Position numbers and translations under genes: made by a program. Under the pieces are notes generated by a model that did not search any database, was not told the origin of the DNA, and saw nothing but the letters and a program-made list of their open reading frames with translations. From Zea mays (Eukaryota > Streptophyta > Magnoliopsida > Poales > Poaceae), in contig NC_050098.1 of assembly GCF_902167145.1 (NCBI RefSeq), forward strand, positions 16,512,501-16,576,500: DNA of 64,000 nucleotides, in the 5' to 3' direction. Positions 21,363-30,047 of the stretch are shown piece after piece. Position 1 is the stretch's first letter; each line of letters starts with the position of its first letter.

Positions 21363-21825
21363 CTAACTCTGGTGTCTCTGACGATCCTGATGGCCATGCC
21401 GACAGCGAGGCCATCAAGGCTGCATACGAGTTCGAAGGAGAGGTGTGCGTAGCCGTCTAAGAAGTAGGGCTTGGCCTTGGGGTTGATCCCGGCAGAGATG
21501 ATGGCGACGATGATGAGGTCATAGATGTCGAGGACTCTGGCCATGACGACGAGGACGATGGACTTCATGACAAGCTTGAGGCGCATGACGCCCATGGAGG
21601 CGACGCCGACACCACTCTTGGTCGTCTCATAGATGACACCCATGCCTAGACACCAGCGAGGGTGAGCGGTCAGGGGAGTGAGGAATGGACAGTTGGATCC
21701 AGCTGGTGAAAGAGACATAGAAGGGAGGGAGGGGAGATCTGAAGGGTGCTTACACGGAAGACAAGAGCGGTGGCGGTGCCGAAGAAGGGCGTCGCCTTGT
21801 CGCCGCTGAAGGTGTAGGCCACCAT
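21363..21825 (-). pseudogene. V-ATPase 16-kDa proteolipid subunit c fragment captured by Helitron
   Basis: Exon 1 begins at ATG 21825 ([20 protein letters not shown]) and ends near 21757. Exon 2 is about 21645-21363 and includes [39 protein letters not shown] [18 protein letters not shown] and ends at a GTATTG donor. These match the first two-thirds of plant vacuolar H+-ATPase subunit c ([55 protein letters not shown]). Many substitutions are in normally invariant positions (for example loss of several Gly). The last exon, which carries the essential Glu of the proton site, is missing. Intron retention shows DNA-level capture. Non-functional. Confidence 0.85.
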
Positions 21826-21875
21826 GGGTGGAGGTGGTGGAAGAGGAGAGGATGACGCGGGACCTCTACTTGCTC

Positions 21876-22076
21876 TCACCGACTGGAGATGGGCTGGGCT
21901 AGGCCAGCGAGGACGCGGGAGAGGCTGACACGGAAGCGGGCGACGACGCCGTGGGAGACGACCTCCATGACCTCCACGAAGAGGCTGAGGTTGCGCACCG
22001 GCGACACGTACAGTGTTAGCGGGGCCGCCGAGAAGGCCGCCGCCATCAGCAGCTGCAGCATCTTGGACGAACGCAT
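21876..22076 (-). pseudogene. Captured small hydrophobic protein fragment, unidentified
   Basis: From ATG 22076 the frame reads MRSSKMLQLLMAAAFSAAPL, then TLYVSPVRNLSLFVEVMEVV, with an Ala-rich hydrophobic N terminus that could be a membrane or signal segment. It ends where the V-ATPase fragment's leader begins. It resembles short plant proteins of unknown function that I cannot name. A different frame over the same DNA (22131-21670) stays open into V-ATPase exon 1. Confidence 0.4.
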
Positions 22077-22345
22077 GCCTCCTGGTTCTTCCTCCCCTTC
22101 CCCTTCGCCTCCACGACGAGAGCCAACCCAATCAGATCTAGGCGGCTCGGTCTTGGGCGTATGGCGTGGGACACGGGAGTGTTATGAGGCGGCGGTGAGA
22201 TGGGAGGGACAGACACCGTGATTGCGGGGGACGCCGAGATTGTCGCGGGGGAGGGCGAGCTTGCCGCTGGGACGCCGAGATTGCCGTTGGGGAGGGCGAG
22301 GCGGGCGGGGTGCGCTAGCAGCAAGCGGCAGAACGTGCATCTGTG
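22077..22345. other. GC-rich 5' region of the Helitron
   Basis: GC-rich leader between the Helitron start and the first captured fragment, with several short open frames due to composition. No gene recognised. Confidence 0.45.
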
Positions 22346-22380
22346 AACGCCTACAATAGGCACTTAAATAGTAGTAGAGA
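22346..22380 (-). repeat. Helitron 5' terminus
   Basis: Minus strand from 22380 reads TCTCTACTACTATTTAAGTG, preceded by host A at 22381. It fits the maize Helitron 5' consensus TCTMTAYTA. Confidence 0.88.
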
Positions 22381-22941
22381 TGAGACAAGTTAATATATTA
22401 CACTCACCGATCTACATGAGGCATGATTAAGATCCTATCAGCCTCTCGCTCTATCACGTGACGAGGCTTTACTGAGTGGTTTTTTCTTGAGCGACGTGTG
22501 CGTGTCGCTGAAGAGCCTCTTCAGCCATCATCCATCGGGTTGTCAGCCGGTTGGGCCGGTTGGCACCACTGGTCCCACACCTGTTGCTGCTCTCTCTGGT
22601 GGTCCCACTGGTCCCATGGCTGGTGCTGCTGCGCGACCTGGTCCCATGTCGCGTGCTGCACCTCCTCATTGTGCTGCACCTCCTCATTGTGCTGCTCATT
22701 CTCATTGTGCTCCTCCTCCTTATTATGTTGCTCCTCAGTGTGCTGCTCATCCTGGTACATACAACTCAAGATTTAGATACAGGTAAATATGTAAACAAAT
22801 TTATTTGTACAATATATGTTACCGCATCTCCATGTACAGCGCTCAACAGCTCTCGACGTCTGCTGCTGCTCGAAGAACTGCCCTGAAATAGGCCCAGGCC
22901 CTTGAACAACCCCTTCACTGTCTTCTTTGACTTTGGCGGTA
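22381..22941 (-). pseudogene. Transposase_24 (TnpA-like) gene of CACTA 1, upstream exons
   Basis: An exon after a TGCAG acceptor (about 22935) reads PPKSKKTVKGLFKGLGLFQG, SSSSSRRRELLSAVHGDA and ends at a GTAACA donor (about 22821). The next exon starts about 22751 after ACCAG and is Glu/Gln/His-rich (DEQHTEEQHNKEEEHNENEQ), then has WDQWDHQREQQQVWDQWCQP and an in-frame stop after NPMDDG. It ends near 22394 at GTGAGTG. The intron is broken by the Helitron at 22381/22380 and resumes at 1687. The low-complexity acidic/Gln region is common in this family's N-terminal part. Confidence 0.7.
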
Positions 22942-23009
22942 TGCTGCATAAAAAATGACATAATCCTAAAAAATTAAAAACAAATGAAAGAACAAAATAA
23001 CTTTACTTG

Positions 23010-23572
23010 TCAAATATCATCAAAATCATGATATATTTGTTCTCTTCTATGCAGAGGTCGCCATGTAACTTTTCTCCTAACATGTTGTCTTCTCCGTCTC
23101 TCGGGAAAAGTTAAGTCGTTAACGTCTGCAACTAGTGAATCTAATGCCGGTGCAGGATCAATATGAAAACTAGTTGGCAACTCTTCTTCTTGAAACACCT
23201 CATCAACCTGCTCAAGGTGATCAAATTGATATTCATCCTCACCAGGAGTGTATAGGTGTTCGTGGGGATTTACATTGTACACAACCCTCCATGTAGACAA
23301 CTTCTACTTCTGTTGCTCGTTCATGGCATGACTCCCCGTGGAGATACCAGACCTTATAGTCTGACACGAGACCATGTGAGCACAGGTGGTGTGACCTGCC
23401 TCTTGGTGTGGCTAGTCATATCTCTACATTTATTGCATAGACACCTAATATTATCTATTTGTGACAAAGCAACTGCATGGTCCAGAAACATCTGAGTTTT
23501 GGCAAATCATTCACTTGTGTGACACCTACTCTTTTTGAAACCTTCATACATCCAATCACGTCTATCACCCAT
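23010..23572 (-). pseudogene. tnp2-like CACTA transposase, core deleted
   Basis: From ATG 23572 (MGDRRDWMYEGFKKSRCHTS) the sequence is the transposase-associated N-terminal domain: a stop, then FAKTQMFLDHAVALSQIDNI, RCLCNKCRDM, and HLCSHGLVSDYKVWYLHGES about 23390-23320. It then joins directly to the family's C-terminal end at about 23300 (STWRVVYNVNPHEHLYTPGE, LPTSFHIDPAPALDS, RRKVTWRPLHRREQ), stop at 23010. The whole catalytic Tnp2 core, roughly 600-700 residues in full copies, is missing. With the early stop this cannot make transposase; mobility would need a helper. Confidence 0.8.
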
Positions 23573-24359
23573 TATTACGGCTGTGTACGAGTAAAAAGTG
23601 TGTGTGAGACATTCATGTTTATACACGTCACACTTAACATGTATAATACATACATGTGATGCATAGCGGTCTGAAACGGGTGACACATAGTTTGTAAAAA
23701 TATATGTAGTTGCAACAAGTAGTAGAATCAATACTTACATAACATGACATTCACAATCAAAATCATTAACTAAAATAAACGCAATTTATATTTAAGCTAA
23801 TACTTGCAAGGCACACAATTTATATTTAAGCTAACTCTAATCGAATAAAAGTTAACTCCCGTCGGCCACAAAAAACTGACGAAAATAAACAGATTAACAT
23901 ACATATTAAGCACTTCTAATTAATCAAATTTTCATTTGCATTGCATAGATTTAGTATTATACCTCGATGACGTTCTTCGTGGAGGACCTTGCGCGAAATG
24001 GATTCGTGGGCGCCGGCGGCGGCTGGACCGGGGAGTGCAGCGACGACGTGTGGTGTAGGAGAGAGGCGGTGGCGGCGTTGGGGCCGAGGAGACGGCGTGG
24101 CGGTGGCGTGGCGATGGTGAGGCAGCGACGGCGGTGGGGCACGCGGTGTGGCAGCGGTGGGGCGCCGACGTAGGGGAGGGGCACCGACGTAGTGGAAGGG
24201 CGGCGTCATAGGGGCTTGGGGAGGCGCGTGGCGTGGCAGTGGTGGGGCGGCGAGGCGATCGTGGGGCTCTAGCGTAGGGGAGGGGCGGCGGCGTAGGGGA
24301 GAGGCGGCGACGCACGGCTGTTCTGTGAGCAGCAAAATGAGCCTGAGTGGGAGTTGACC
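23573..24359. other. CACTA 1 5' leader region
   Basis: AT-rich part (23600-23980) followed by a GC-rich part (23980-24340) with GGCG-type runs that open several low-complexity frames. Likely the untranslated GC-rich first exon and promoter area of the CACTA element. No protein motif seen. Confidence 0.45.
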
Positions 24360-24541
24360 GCGGCTACCCAGGCCGACGGGAGTTACGTAATCCCTGTCGA
24401 TTCGTATGTTAGCCGACGGGAGTTAGTTAATCCCCGTCGGCTAGTACGTCAGCCGACGGGGATTAAATTTATTGTCGTCGGCCGTCTTATAGCCGACGGG
24501 AATTAGTTTAGCCGACGAGAATCGTTAGGATTCCTGTAGTG
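24360..24541 (-). repeat. CACTA 1 terminal inverted repeat and subterminal repeats
   Basis: Minus strand starts CACTACAGGAATCC at 24541. At least six copies of a GCCGACGGGAATTA-type motif in both orientations lie between 24360 and 24520. Such repeats are transposase-binding sites in CACTA elements. Confidence 0.85.
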
Positions 24542-24542
24542 C

Positions 24543-24821
24543 GAGGCCTACGTCGACGACATTGGGGTCAAAACTAAGAAGATTCACAACCTCGTCTCCG
24601 ACTTGGAAACAACCTTCGCATGCTTGCGGACCAAAAGCATTAAACTCAACCCCGAGAAGTGTGTCTTCGGTGTCCCCCGAGGCATGCTCCTGGGATTCAT
24701 TGTGTCGGAGTGAGGCATCGAAGCCAACCTCAAGAAGATTTCGACAATCACCAACATGGGCCCGATCAATGATCTCAAAGGAGTCATGGTTCGACCTTGA
24801 GGCTTCCAAGAGGGTGACATG
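24543..24821 (+). pseudogene. Gypsy reverse transcriptase fragment fused to integrase piece
   Basis: Begins exactly at EAYVDDIGVKTK (the YVDD catalytic motif) and runs through ETTFACLRTKSIKLNPEKCV, FGVPRGMLLGF and a stop at about 24711. About 24785 the RT sequence changes abruptly to integrase C-terminal sequence (VRP-stop-GFQEGDM), which continues after the MITE at 25491. RNase H and most of integrase are therefore deleted. The deletion pre-dates the MITE, which sits inside the fused frame. Confidence 0.75.
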
Positions 24822-25487
24822 CACTACACCAAAAACATACACTTCCTACGGTTTTTTAACTTCCTACAGCTTTTATAACAAACCGTAGGAAATAAATAAC
24901 TTCCGAGGGGCAACTGGTAGCTCTAGGAAATAAACATAACTTCCTACGGTATTTTATAAAAGCCGTAGGAAGTTAGCTTTCACATGCATTTGTAGTGTGA
25001 GATGTTTTATGTGAAAATATGTTGTGATATATAGTTGTTGATATGTTTGTTATGTTGTGGAATGTGGTGTAAAATAGAAATAAACAACATTTGTAGTGTT
25101 GGTCAAATTAACTTCCTAGAGGCCAATTGGGTCGTAGGAAGTTAGCTAGATAACTTCCTAGGGCCTACAGTCAGCCGTAGGAAGTTAGCTAGCTAACTTC
25201 CTAGGGGCTACAGTCGGTCGTAGGAAGTTAGTCAGCTGACGGCGTTGACGGTGTTAAGCTATTAACTTCCGAGAACCTACTAACTTTCGAGAGGCTTCTT
25301 TGGTTATAGGAAGTTAGCTAACTTCCTAGAGGGCTCTAGGAAGGTAAGCAAACTTCCGACAAAAAATTTCCGAGAGCCAAACTTCCGACGGGATGGCTTT
25401 ACTTCCGAGAGTTTAGCTAACTTCGTAGAGTTTAGGGCTAACTTTCTAGGGTTTAGGCTCTAGGAAGTTCACTATTTTGGTGTAGTG
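24822..25487. mobile_element. CACTA-type MITE, 666 bp
   Basis: Perfect 13-bp terminal inverted repeats CACTACACCAAAA / TTTTGGTGTAGTG with 3-bp target duplication ATG (24819-24821 and 25488-25490). Packed with subterminal motifs AACTTCCTA(C/G)GG and CCGTAGGAAGTTA in both orientations, at least fifteen copies by eye. No coding. The TIR (CACTACACC) and repeat unit differ from CACTA 1, so it belongs to a different subfamily. Confidence 0.92.
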
Positions 25488-25490
25488 ATG

Positions 25491-25663
25491 GTACTTCGAT
25501 TACGAAAAGACAACCGAGGGCGCCACAAGCTCACCCTCCCCGAGAAGGACCATTCATCATCGCCAAGGTGTTGAAGCTACGAACATACAAGCTCTGCAAC
25601 GACCAAGGAGAAGTCTACGAAAATGCTTGGAACATCGAGCAGTTACGTCGCTTTTACCCTTAG
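25491..25663 (+). pseudogene. Gypsy integrase C terminus (element G)
   Basis: Frames read VLRLRKDNRGRHKLTL, PFIIAKVLKLRTYKLCNDQG and ENAWNIEQLRRFYP, stop TAG at 25661. One small frame slip near 25540. It matches the SH3-like C-terminal tail of gypsy integrases. Confidence 0.75.
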
Positions 25664-26117
25664 AATTCCAAGTTGTTATGTATTCTGAATCCTTATGAAT
25701 AAAAGGTCTAACGCCTTCAGGCTGAAAAGCGACATCTCAAGATGCTCGTCGACGTTCTCAAGCGGCGCCAAAACAGCCGCCCCGACGTCATTAGGAACAA
25801 GGTGGTGGGAGCTTAAGCACTTCGCTTGAGGTTACCACCGTAGGCTCTCACCCAGGCTTCACCATGCCCGGGGTCGTAGGCGGCGACCCCTGGCAGAATG
25901 CGGTGGTACTCGAGGTGGTCGTTACCATTCAGCAACCAAGCACGAGCATGGCCACCGTCAACTATTGGCCGCTATGCTTAATTGTAGGTGGATTCACCTC
26001 CCCCGCTCGCGGGGAGTGACTTTTTCTACCTACCAATGGGTTTCGGGAAGGCATAATTATGAAGGCTACGCATTCGTTAACATGACCTCCCTATATAACA
26101 TTGGTGGGGTCCCGTGG
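25664..26117 (+). other. 3' non-coding region of gypsy element G
   Basis: GC-rich sequence after the pol stop, likely untranslated region leading to the 3' LTR. No LTR boundary seen before Sirevirus A begins at 26118. Bases 26113-26117 (CGTGG) are the candidate left TSD of A. Confidence 0.5.
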
Positions 26118-26811
26118 TGAAAGGGAAATGTGCCCTTGGGCCATTTTCTAAGTGTTTTGGTGATTTAGTGTCCAACACAAGTGCCTAAGTGTCAAATGGT
26201 GGACAAAGTACAAATCAAGTATAAAGGTATGTTTCTCAGACTTAGTACATTGTTTTAGAGACTAATGTATTGTGTCTAAGTGCTGGAAACAGGAGAAAAC
26301 AAATTGGAGAGAGATAGCTTTGTTTCAGCCAAAGCCAGCTCTGTCTGGGTGCACCGGACTGTCCGGTGGTGCACCAGACAGTGTCCGTTGCGCCAGGCTG
26401 GCTCAGGCGAACTTGCTGCTCTCGGAAAGGAATTAACGGCATACGGCTATAATTCACCGGACTGTCCGGTGTGCACCGGACTGTCCGGTGAGCCAACGGT
26501 CGGCCGGGCCAACGGTCGGCTGCGCGATCTGCGCAAGACACGTGGCCGAGCCAACGGTCGGGAGGGGGCACCAGACTGTCCGATGTGCACCGGACAGTGT
26601 CCGGTGCGCCAACGGCTCCAAGGCTGCCAACGGTTGGCTTCGCCAAATAAGGAAGGAGATCCGCACCGGACAGTGTCCGGTGGTGCATCGGACTGTTCGG
26701 TGTGCCAGGCGACAGAAGGCAAGAATTGCCTTCCCGGATTGCTCTCAACGGCTCCTAGCTGCCTTGGGGCTATAAAAGGGACCCCTAGGCGCATGAAGGA
26801 GAACACCAAGC
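26118..26811 (+). repeat. 5' LTR of element A, first part (U3 with palindromes and TATA)
   Basis: Contains imperfect and perfect copies of CACCGGAC(A/T)GTCCGGTG between about 26350 and 26705, several decayed. It is cut by B 34 bp after the TATA box. Continues at 56923-57468; total 1240 bp. Confidence 0.88.
26771..26778 (+). promoter_or_regulatory. TATA box of element A LTR
   Basis: TATAAAAG in context GGGGCTATAAAAGGGACCCC, conserved at 56251-56258 and 27392-27399 in the LTRs of B (minus strand). Confidence 0.75.
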
Positions 26812-28058
26812 TGAGAGCACCTAGAGGGGGGTGAATAGGTGATCTTGTGAAACTTGAAAACTTAAGCCACAAAACTTGGATTAAGCGTTAGCACAGTTAA
26901 AGCCAAGTGGCTAGAGCGAAGATCTTGCACAACACGATAACCACAAGGAGTTCAACACAGAGAAGACACAGTGATTTATCCCGTGGTTCGGCCAAGTACA
27001 AAACTTGCCTACTCCACGTTGTGGCGTCCCAACGGACGAGAGTTGCACTCAACTCCTCTCAAGTGATCCAATGATCAACTTGAATACCACAGTGTTATGC
27101 TTTTCCTTTCTTATCTCGTTCGCGAGGAATCTCCACAACTTGGAGTCTCTCACCCTTACACTTGAAGTTCACAAAGAAGCACGGAGTAAGGGAGAGAAGC
27201 AACACACACAAATCCACAGCAAAATGCGCACACACACGGCCAAGAATCGAGCTCAAGAGACTATCTCAAAGTTCTCACTAGAACGGAGCTCGAATCACTT
27301 AGAATGACAAACGAATGCGCAAAGACTGAGTGTGGATGATCAAGAATGCTCTAAGGTTGCTTGGTGTACTCCTCCATGCGCCTAGGGGTCCCTTTTATAG
27401 CCCCAAGGCAGCTAGGAGCCGTTAAGAGCAAAACTGGAAGGCTGATCTTGCCTTCTGTCGACTGGTGCACCGGACAGTCCGGTGCACACCGGACACTGTC
27501 CGGTGCCCGATTTCTTTCCTTAAACGGCGCAGCCGACCGTTGCAGATCTGGGAGCCGTTGGCGCACCGGACATGTCCGGTGCACACCGGACAGTCCGGTG
27601 CCCCCTTCCGACCGTTGGCTCGGCCACGTGTCCCGCGCAGATCGCGCGGCCGACCGTTGGCCCGGCCGACCGTTGGCTCACCGGACAGTCCGGTGCACAC
27701 CGGACAGTCCGGTGAATTTTAGCCGTACGTCGTCGGCGAATTCCCGAGAGCGGCCAGTTCGCCCGAGTCAGTCTGGCGCACCGGACACTGTCCGGTGCAC
27801 CACCGGACAGTCCGGTGCCCCAGACCGAACAGCCTTTGGCTGTACACAGCCAACTTTTCTTTGACTCGCTTTCTCCTGTTTCAAGCACTTAGACACACTA
27901 TATTAGTCTCCAAAACAATGTACTAAGGCTTAGAAACATACCTTTACTCTTGATTTTCACTTTGTTCATCCATGGGCATAAATTCACATTTAAGCACTTG
28001 TGTTTGCACTTAATCACCAAAATACTTAGAAATGGCCCAAGGGCACATTTCCCTTTCA
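26812..28058 (-). repeat. 3' LTR of element B
   Basis: TGAGAGCACC...CATTTCCCTTTCA on the plus strand. About nine CACCGGAC..GTCCGGTG palindromes lie between 27468 and 27825. TATA (minus) at 27392-27399. Confidence 0.92.
27468..27825. repeat. Palindrome array, LTR B left
   Basis: Tandem-like series of CACCGGACAGTCCGGTG and CACCGGACACTGTCCGGTG, often paired through a central GTGCACACC. Upstream of the TATA in the element's sense direction, so in U3. Known Sirevirus LTRs carry conserved palindromes of this sort. Confidence 0.9.
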
Positions 28059-28075
28059 ATCTCCCCCTTTTTGGT
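28059..28075 (-). other. Polypurine tract of element B
   Basis: Minus strand ACCAAAAAGGGGGAGAT directly before the 3' LTR. Further GGGGGAG copies lie upstream (about 28300, 28460, 28715), the multiplied-PPT hallmark of Sireviruses. Confidence 0.85.
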
Positions 28076-28847
28076 GATTTATGCCAACACAACATAAAGC
28101 AACTAGAACAAGTGCAAAATCACTTCAATTAAAAACTCAAATTTGTTTTGGTTCAATTTTGGCATATATGGATCATCCTTTGCCACCACTTGGTTTGTTT
28201 TTGCAAATCCAACTCAAATCTCTATCTCTAAGTCAAACGCACATGTTGAAGCATAAAGAGAGTCATTCCAAAAGAGATCGATCAAAGATTTCAAAAACTC
28301 CCCCTATTTCCCATAATCAACACTTCTCCCCACAAGAGGCCAACTTTTGACAAAAGAGACAATGCAAGAGTTATGACAAACCAGAAGCTCTATTCTACTA
28401 TTTTCAAAGTTTCTCAAGTGGTAGCTGATCCATCTATTGCTTTGGCCTTTATTTTCTCCCCCTTTGGCATCAAGCACCAAAACGGGATCAATCTTGGCCC
28501 ATTAACCCTATTGCCTCATCAAAATCTTCAATTAAGAGCAAATGGCAATAAGAGTTCATGAGATGAACTTGGAATAAGTTACCCTCTCATCGGAGTGCAG
28601 TGGAAGTCTTTCATGGTCCAAGTCCACCTTTTCCCTTTCAATTCTCCTTCAAAACTTAATCAAGCATAACTCAAGCATATGGTTAGTCTCAAAGGGTCAA
28701 GTTGTAGCACAACTCCCCCTAAATATGTGCATCACTTACACAGGGACTTGTGAGGTCCAGGGAATGTTTGTACAACTTGAGCACCACAATAAGCAACAAA
28801 ATGCAGAATGAACATGATCAAAGGCATAAACACATGTCTGCTACAAT
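28076..28847 (-). other. Non-coding 3' region of element B with repeated PPT-like motifs
   Basis: Between the pol stop and the PPT. Holds at least four CTCCCCCT motifs (GGGGGAG on the sense strand). No ORF3 as in D. Confidence 0.7.
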
Positions 28848-30047
28848 TCAATCCAAGTTCCGCGAATCTAAGACATTTAGCTCACTACGCAGCCTGCAAA
28901 AGGTCTTCTCATCTAGAGGCTTAGTAAAGATATCGGCTAGCTGGTTCTCGGTACTAACATGAAACACTTTGATATCTCCCTTTTGCTGGTGGTCTCTCAA
29001 AAAGTGATGCCGGATGTCTATGTGCTTTGTGCGGCTGTGCTCAACAGGATTTTCCGCCATGCGGATAGCACTCTCATTATCACATAGGAGTGGGACTTTG
29101 CTCAAATTGTAGCCAAAGTCCCTGAGGGTTTGCCTCATCCAAAGTAGTTGCGCGCAACACTGTCCTGCGGCAACATACTCGGCCTCAGCGGTGGATAGGG
29201 CAACGGAGGTTTGTTTCTTAGAGTTCCATGACACCAGGGACCTTCCTAAGAATTGGCACGTCCCCGATGTACTCTTCCTATCGACCTTACATCCAGCATA
29301 GTCGGAATCTGAATATCCAATTAAGTCAAAGGTAGACCCCTTTGGATACCAGAGCCCGAAGCAAGGCGTAGCAACTAAATATCTAAGGATTCGCTTCACC
29401 GCCACTAGGTGACACTCCTTAGGATCGGATTGAAATCTAGCACACATGCATACGCTAAGCATAATATCCGGTCTACTAGCACATAAATAAAGTAAAGACC
29501 CTATCATTGACCGGTATGCTTTTTGATCAACAGACTTACCTCCTTTGTTGAGGTCGGTGTGTCCGTCAGTCCCCATCGGAGTCTTCGCGGGCTTGGCGTC
29601 CTTCATCCCAAACCGCTTCAGCAAATCTTGCGTGTACTTCGTTTGGGAGATGAAGGTGTCGTCCTTGAGTTGCTTCACTTGGAACCCAAGGAAGTAGTTC
29701 AACTCGCCCATCATTGACATCTCGAATTTCTGCGTCATCACCCTGCTAAACTCTTCACAAGACTTTTTATTAGTAGAACCAAATATTATGTCATCGACAT
29801 AAATTTGGCACACAAACAAATCACCATCACATGTCTTAGTGAAAAGAGTTGGATCGGCTTTCCCAACCTTAAAAGCATTAGCAATTAAGAAATCTCTAAG
29901 GCATTCATACCATGCTCTTGGGGCTTGCTTAAGTCCATAGAGCGCCTTAGAGAGCTTACACACGTGGTTGGGGTACCGTTCATCCTCGAAGCCAGGGGGT
30001 TGCTCTACGTACACCTCCTCCTTTATTGGCCCGTTGAGGAAAGCACT
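28848..30047 (-). pseudogene. Pol of element B, C-terminal part (RT and RNase H), split by element C
   Basis: Continuation of the pol frame from 51213. Starts [20 protein letters not shown], has [13 protein letters not shown], the RT active site [11 protein letters not shown] (about 29812-29780), RNase H segments ([41 protein letters not shown]) and ends [13 protein letters not shown]. The frame is intact, so B pol was complete until C inserted. The open frame upstream of 30047 into LTR C (to 30170) is fortuitous. Confidence 0.9.

Larger units (their letters stand above)
1688..22380 (-). mobile_element. Helitron carrying multiple gene fragments, inserted in a CACTA intron
   Basis: On the minus strand the element starts at 22380 with TCTCTACTACTATTTAAG, preceded by host A (22381). 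It ends at 1688 with ...GCACGGGCATTCACCTAG, followed by host T (1687). This is the canonical A^T Helitron insertion with a TC start, CTAG end and a weak GC hairpin just before the end. Removing it joins a GTGAGT donor (about 22393) to a TGCAG acceptor (about 1646) of the CACTA Transposase_24 gene, an independent check of both ends. Span is 20.7 kb, of which 11.6 kb is chromovirus E and 0.7 kb a hAT MITE, leaving about 8.4 kb of Helitron. No Rep/helicase coding was found, so it is non-autonomous. Contents are exons with introns from several unrelated genes, mostly on the element's sense strand. Confidence 0.88.
1..24541 (-). mobile_element. CACTA (En/Spm-like) element 1, 5' end at 24541, truncated by window start
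   Basis: On the minus strand the element begins at 24541 with CACTACAGGAATCC, followed by subterminal repeats built on GCCGACGGGA(A/G)TTA. Going left it holds an internally deleted tnp2-like gene (23572-23010) and a Transposase_24 (TnpA-type) gene whose exons lie at 22941-22381 and again at 1687-1. A Helitron (1688-22380) splits that gene inside an intron. The other end lies left of base 1, so the terminal pair and 3-bp TSD cannot be checked; bases 24542-24544 (CGA) are the candidate TSD. The element sits inside the reverse transcriptase of gypsy element G. Stops in both genes make it non-autonomous. Seen: TIR, repeats, gene order. Known: tnp2 followed by a Transposase_24 gene is the usual plant CACTA layout. 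Confidence 0.85.
24542..26117 (+). mobile_element. Decayed Ty3/gypsy element G (Tat-like), host of CACTA and Sirevirus insertions
   Basis: Plus-strand remains of a gypsy pol and 3' region. RT fragment, then integrase C terminus, then non-coding 3' sequence, interrupted by CACTA MITE 24822-25487. It is cut on the left by CACTA 1 (24541) and on the right by Sirevirus A (26118). The integrase end NAWNIEQLRRFYP is typical of the Tat/Retand-type grass lineage. Confidence 0.75.

Noticed and set aside
27468..27825. Spaced palindromic repeats resembling a CRISPR array
   Set aside because: Irregular spacing, plant retroelement LTR context, conserved among LTR copies and no cas genes; these are known-type Sirevirus LTR palindromes.
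27361..27888. ORFs of 77-167 codons across the palindrome arrays of LTR B (also 56220-56747, 42384-42788, 50402-50881)
   Set aside because: The repetitive translations (HRTVRCTPDSP-like) come from the palindromes on both strands.
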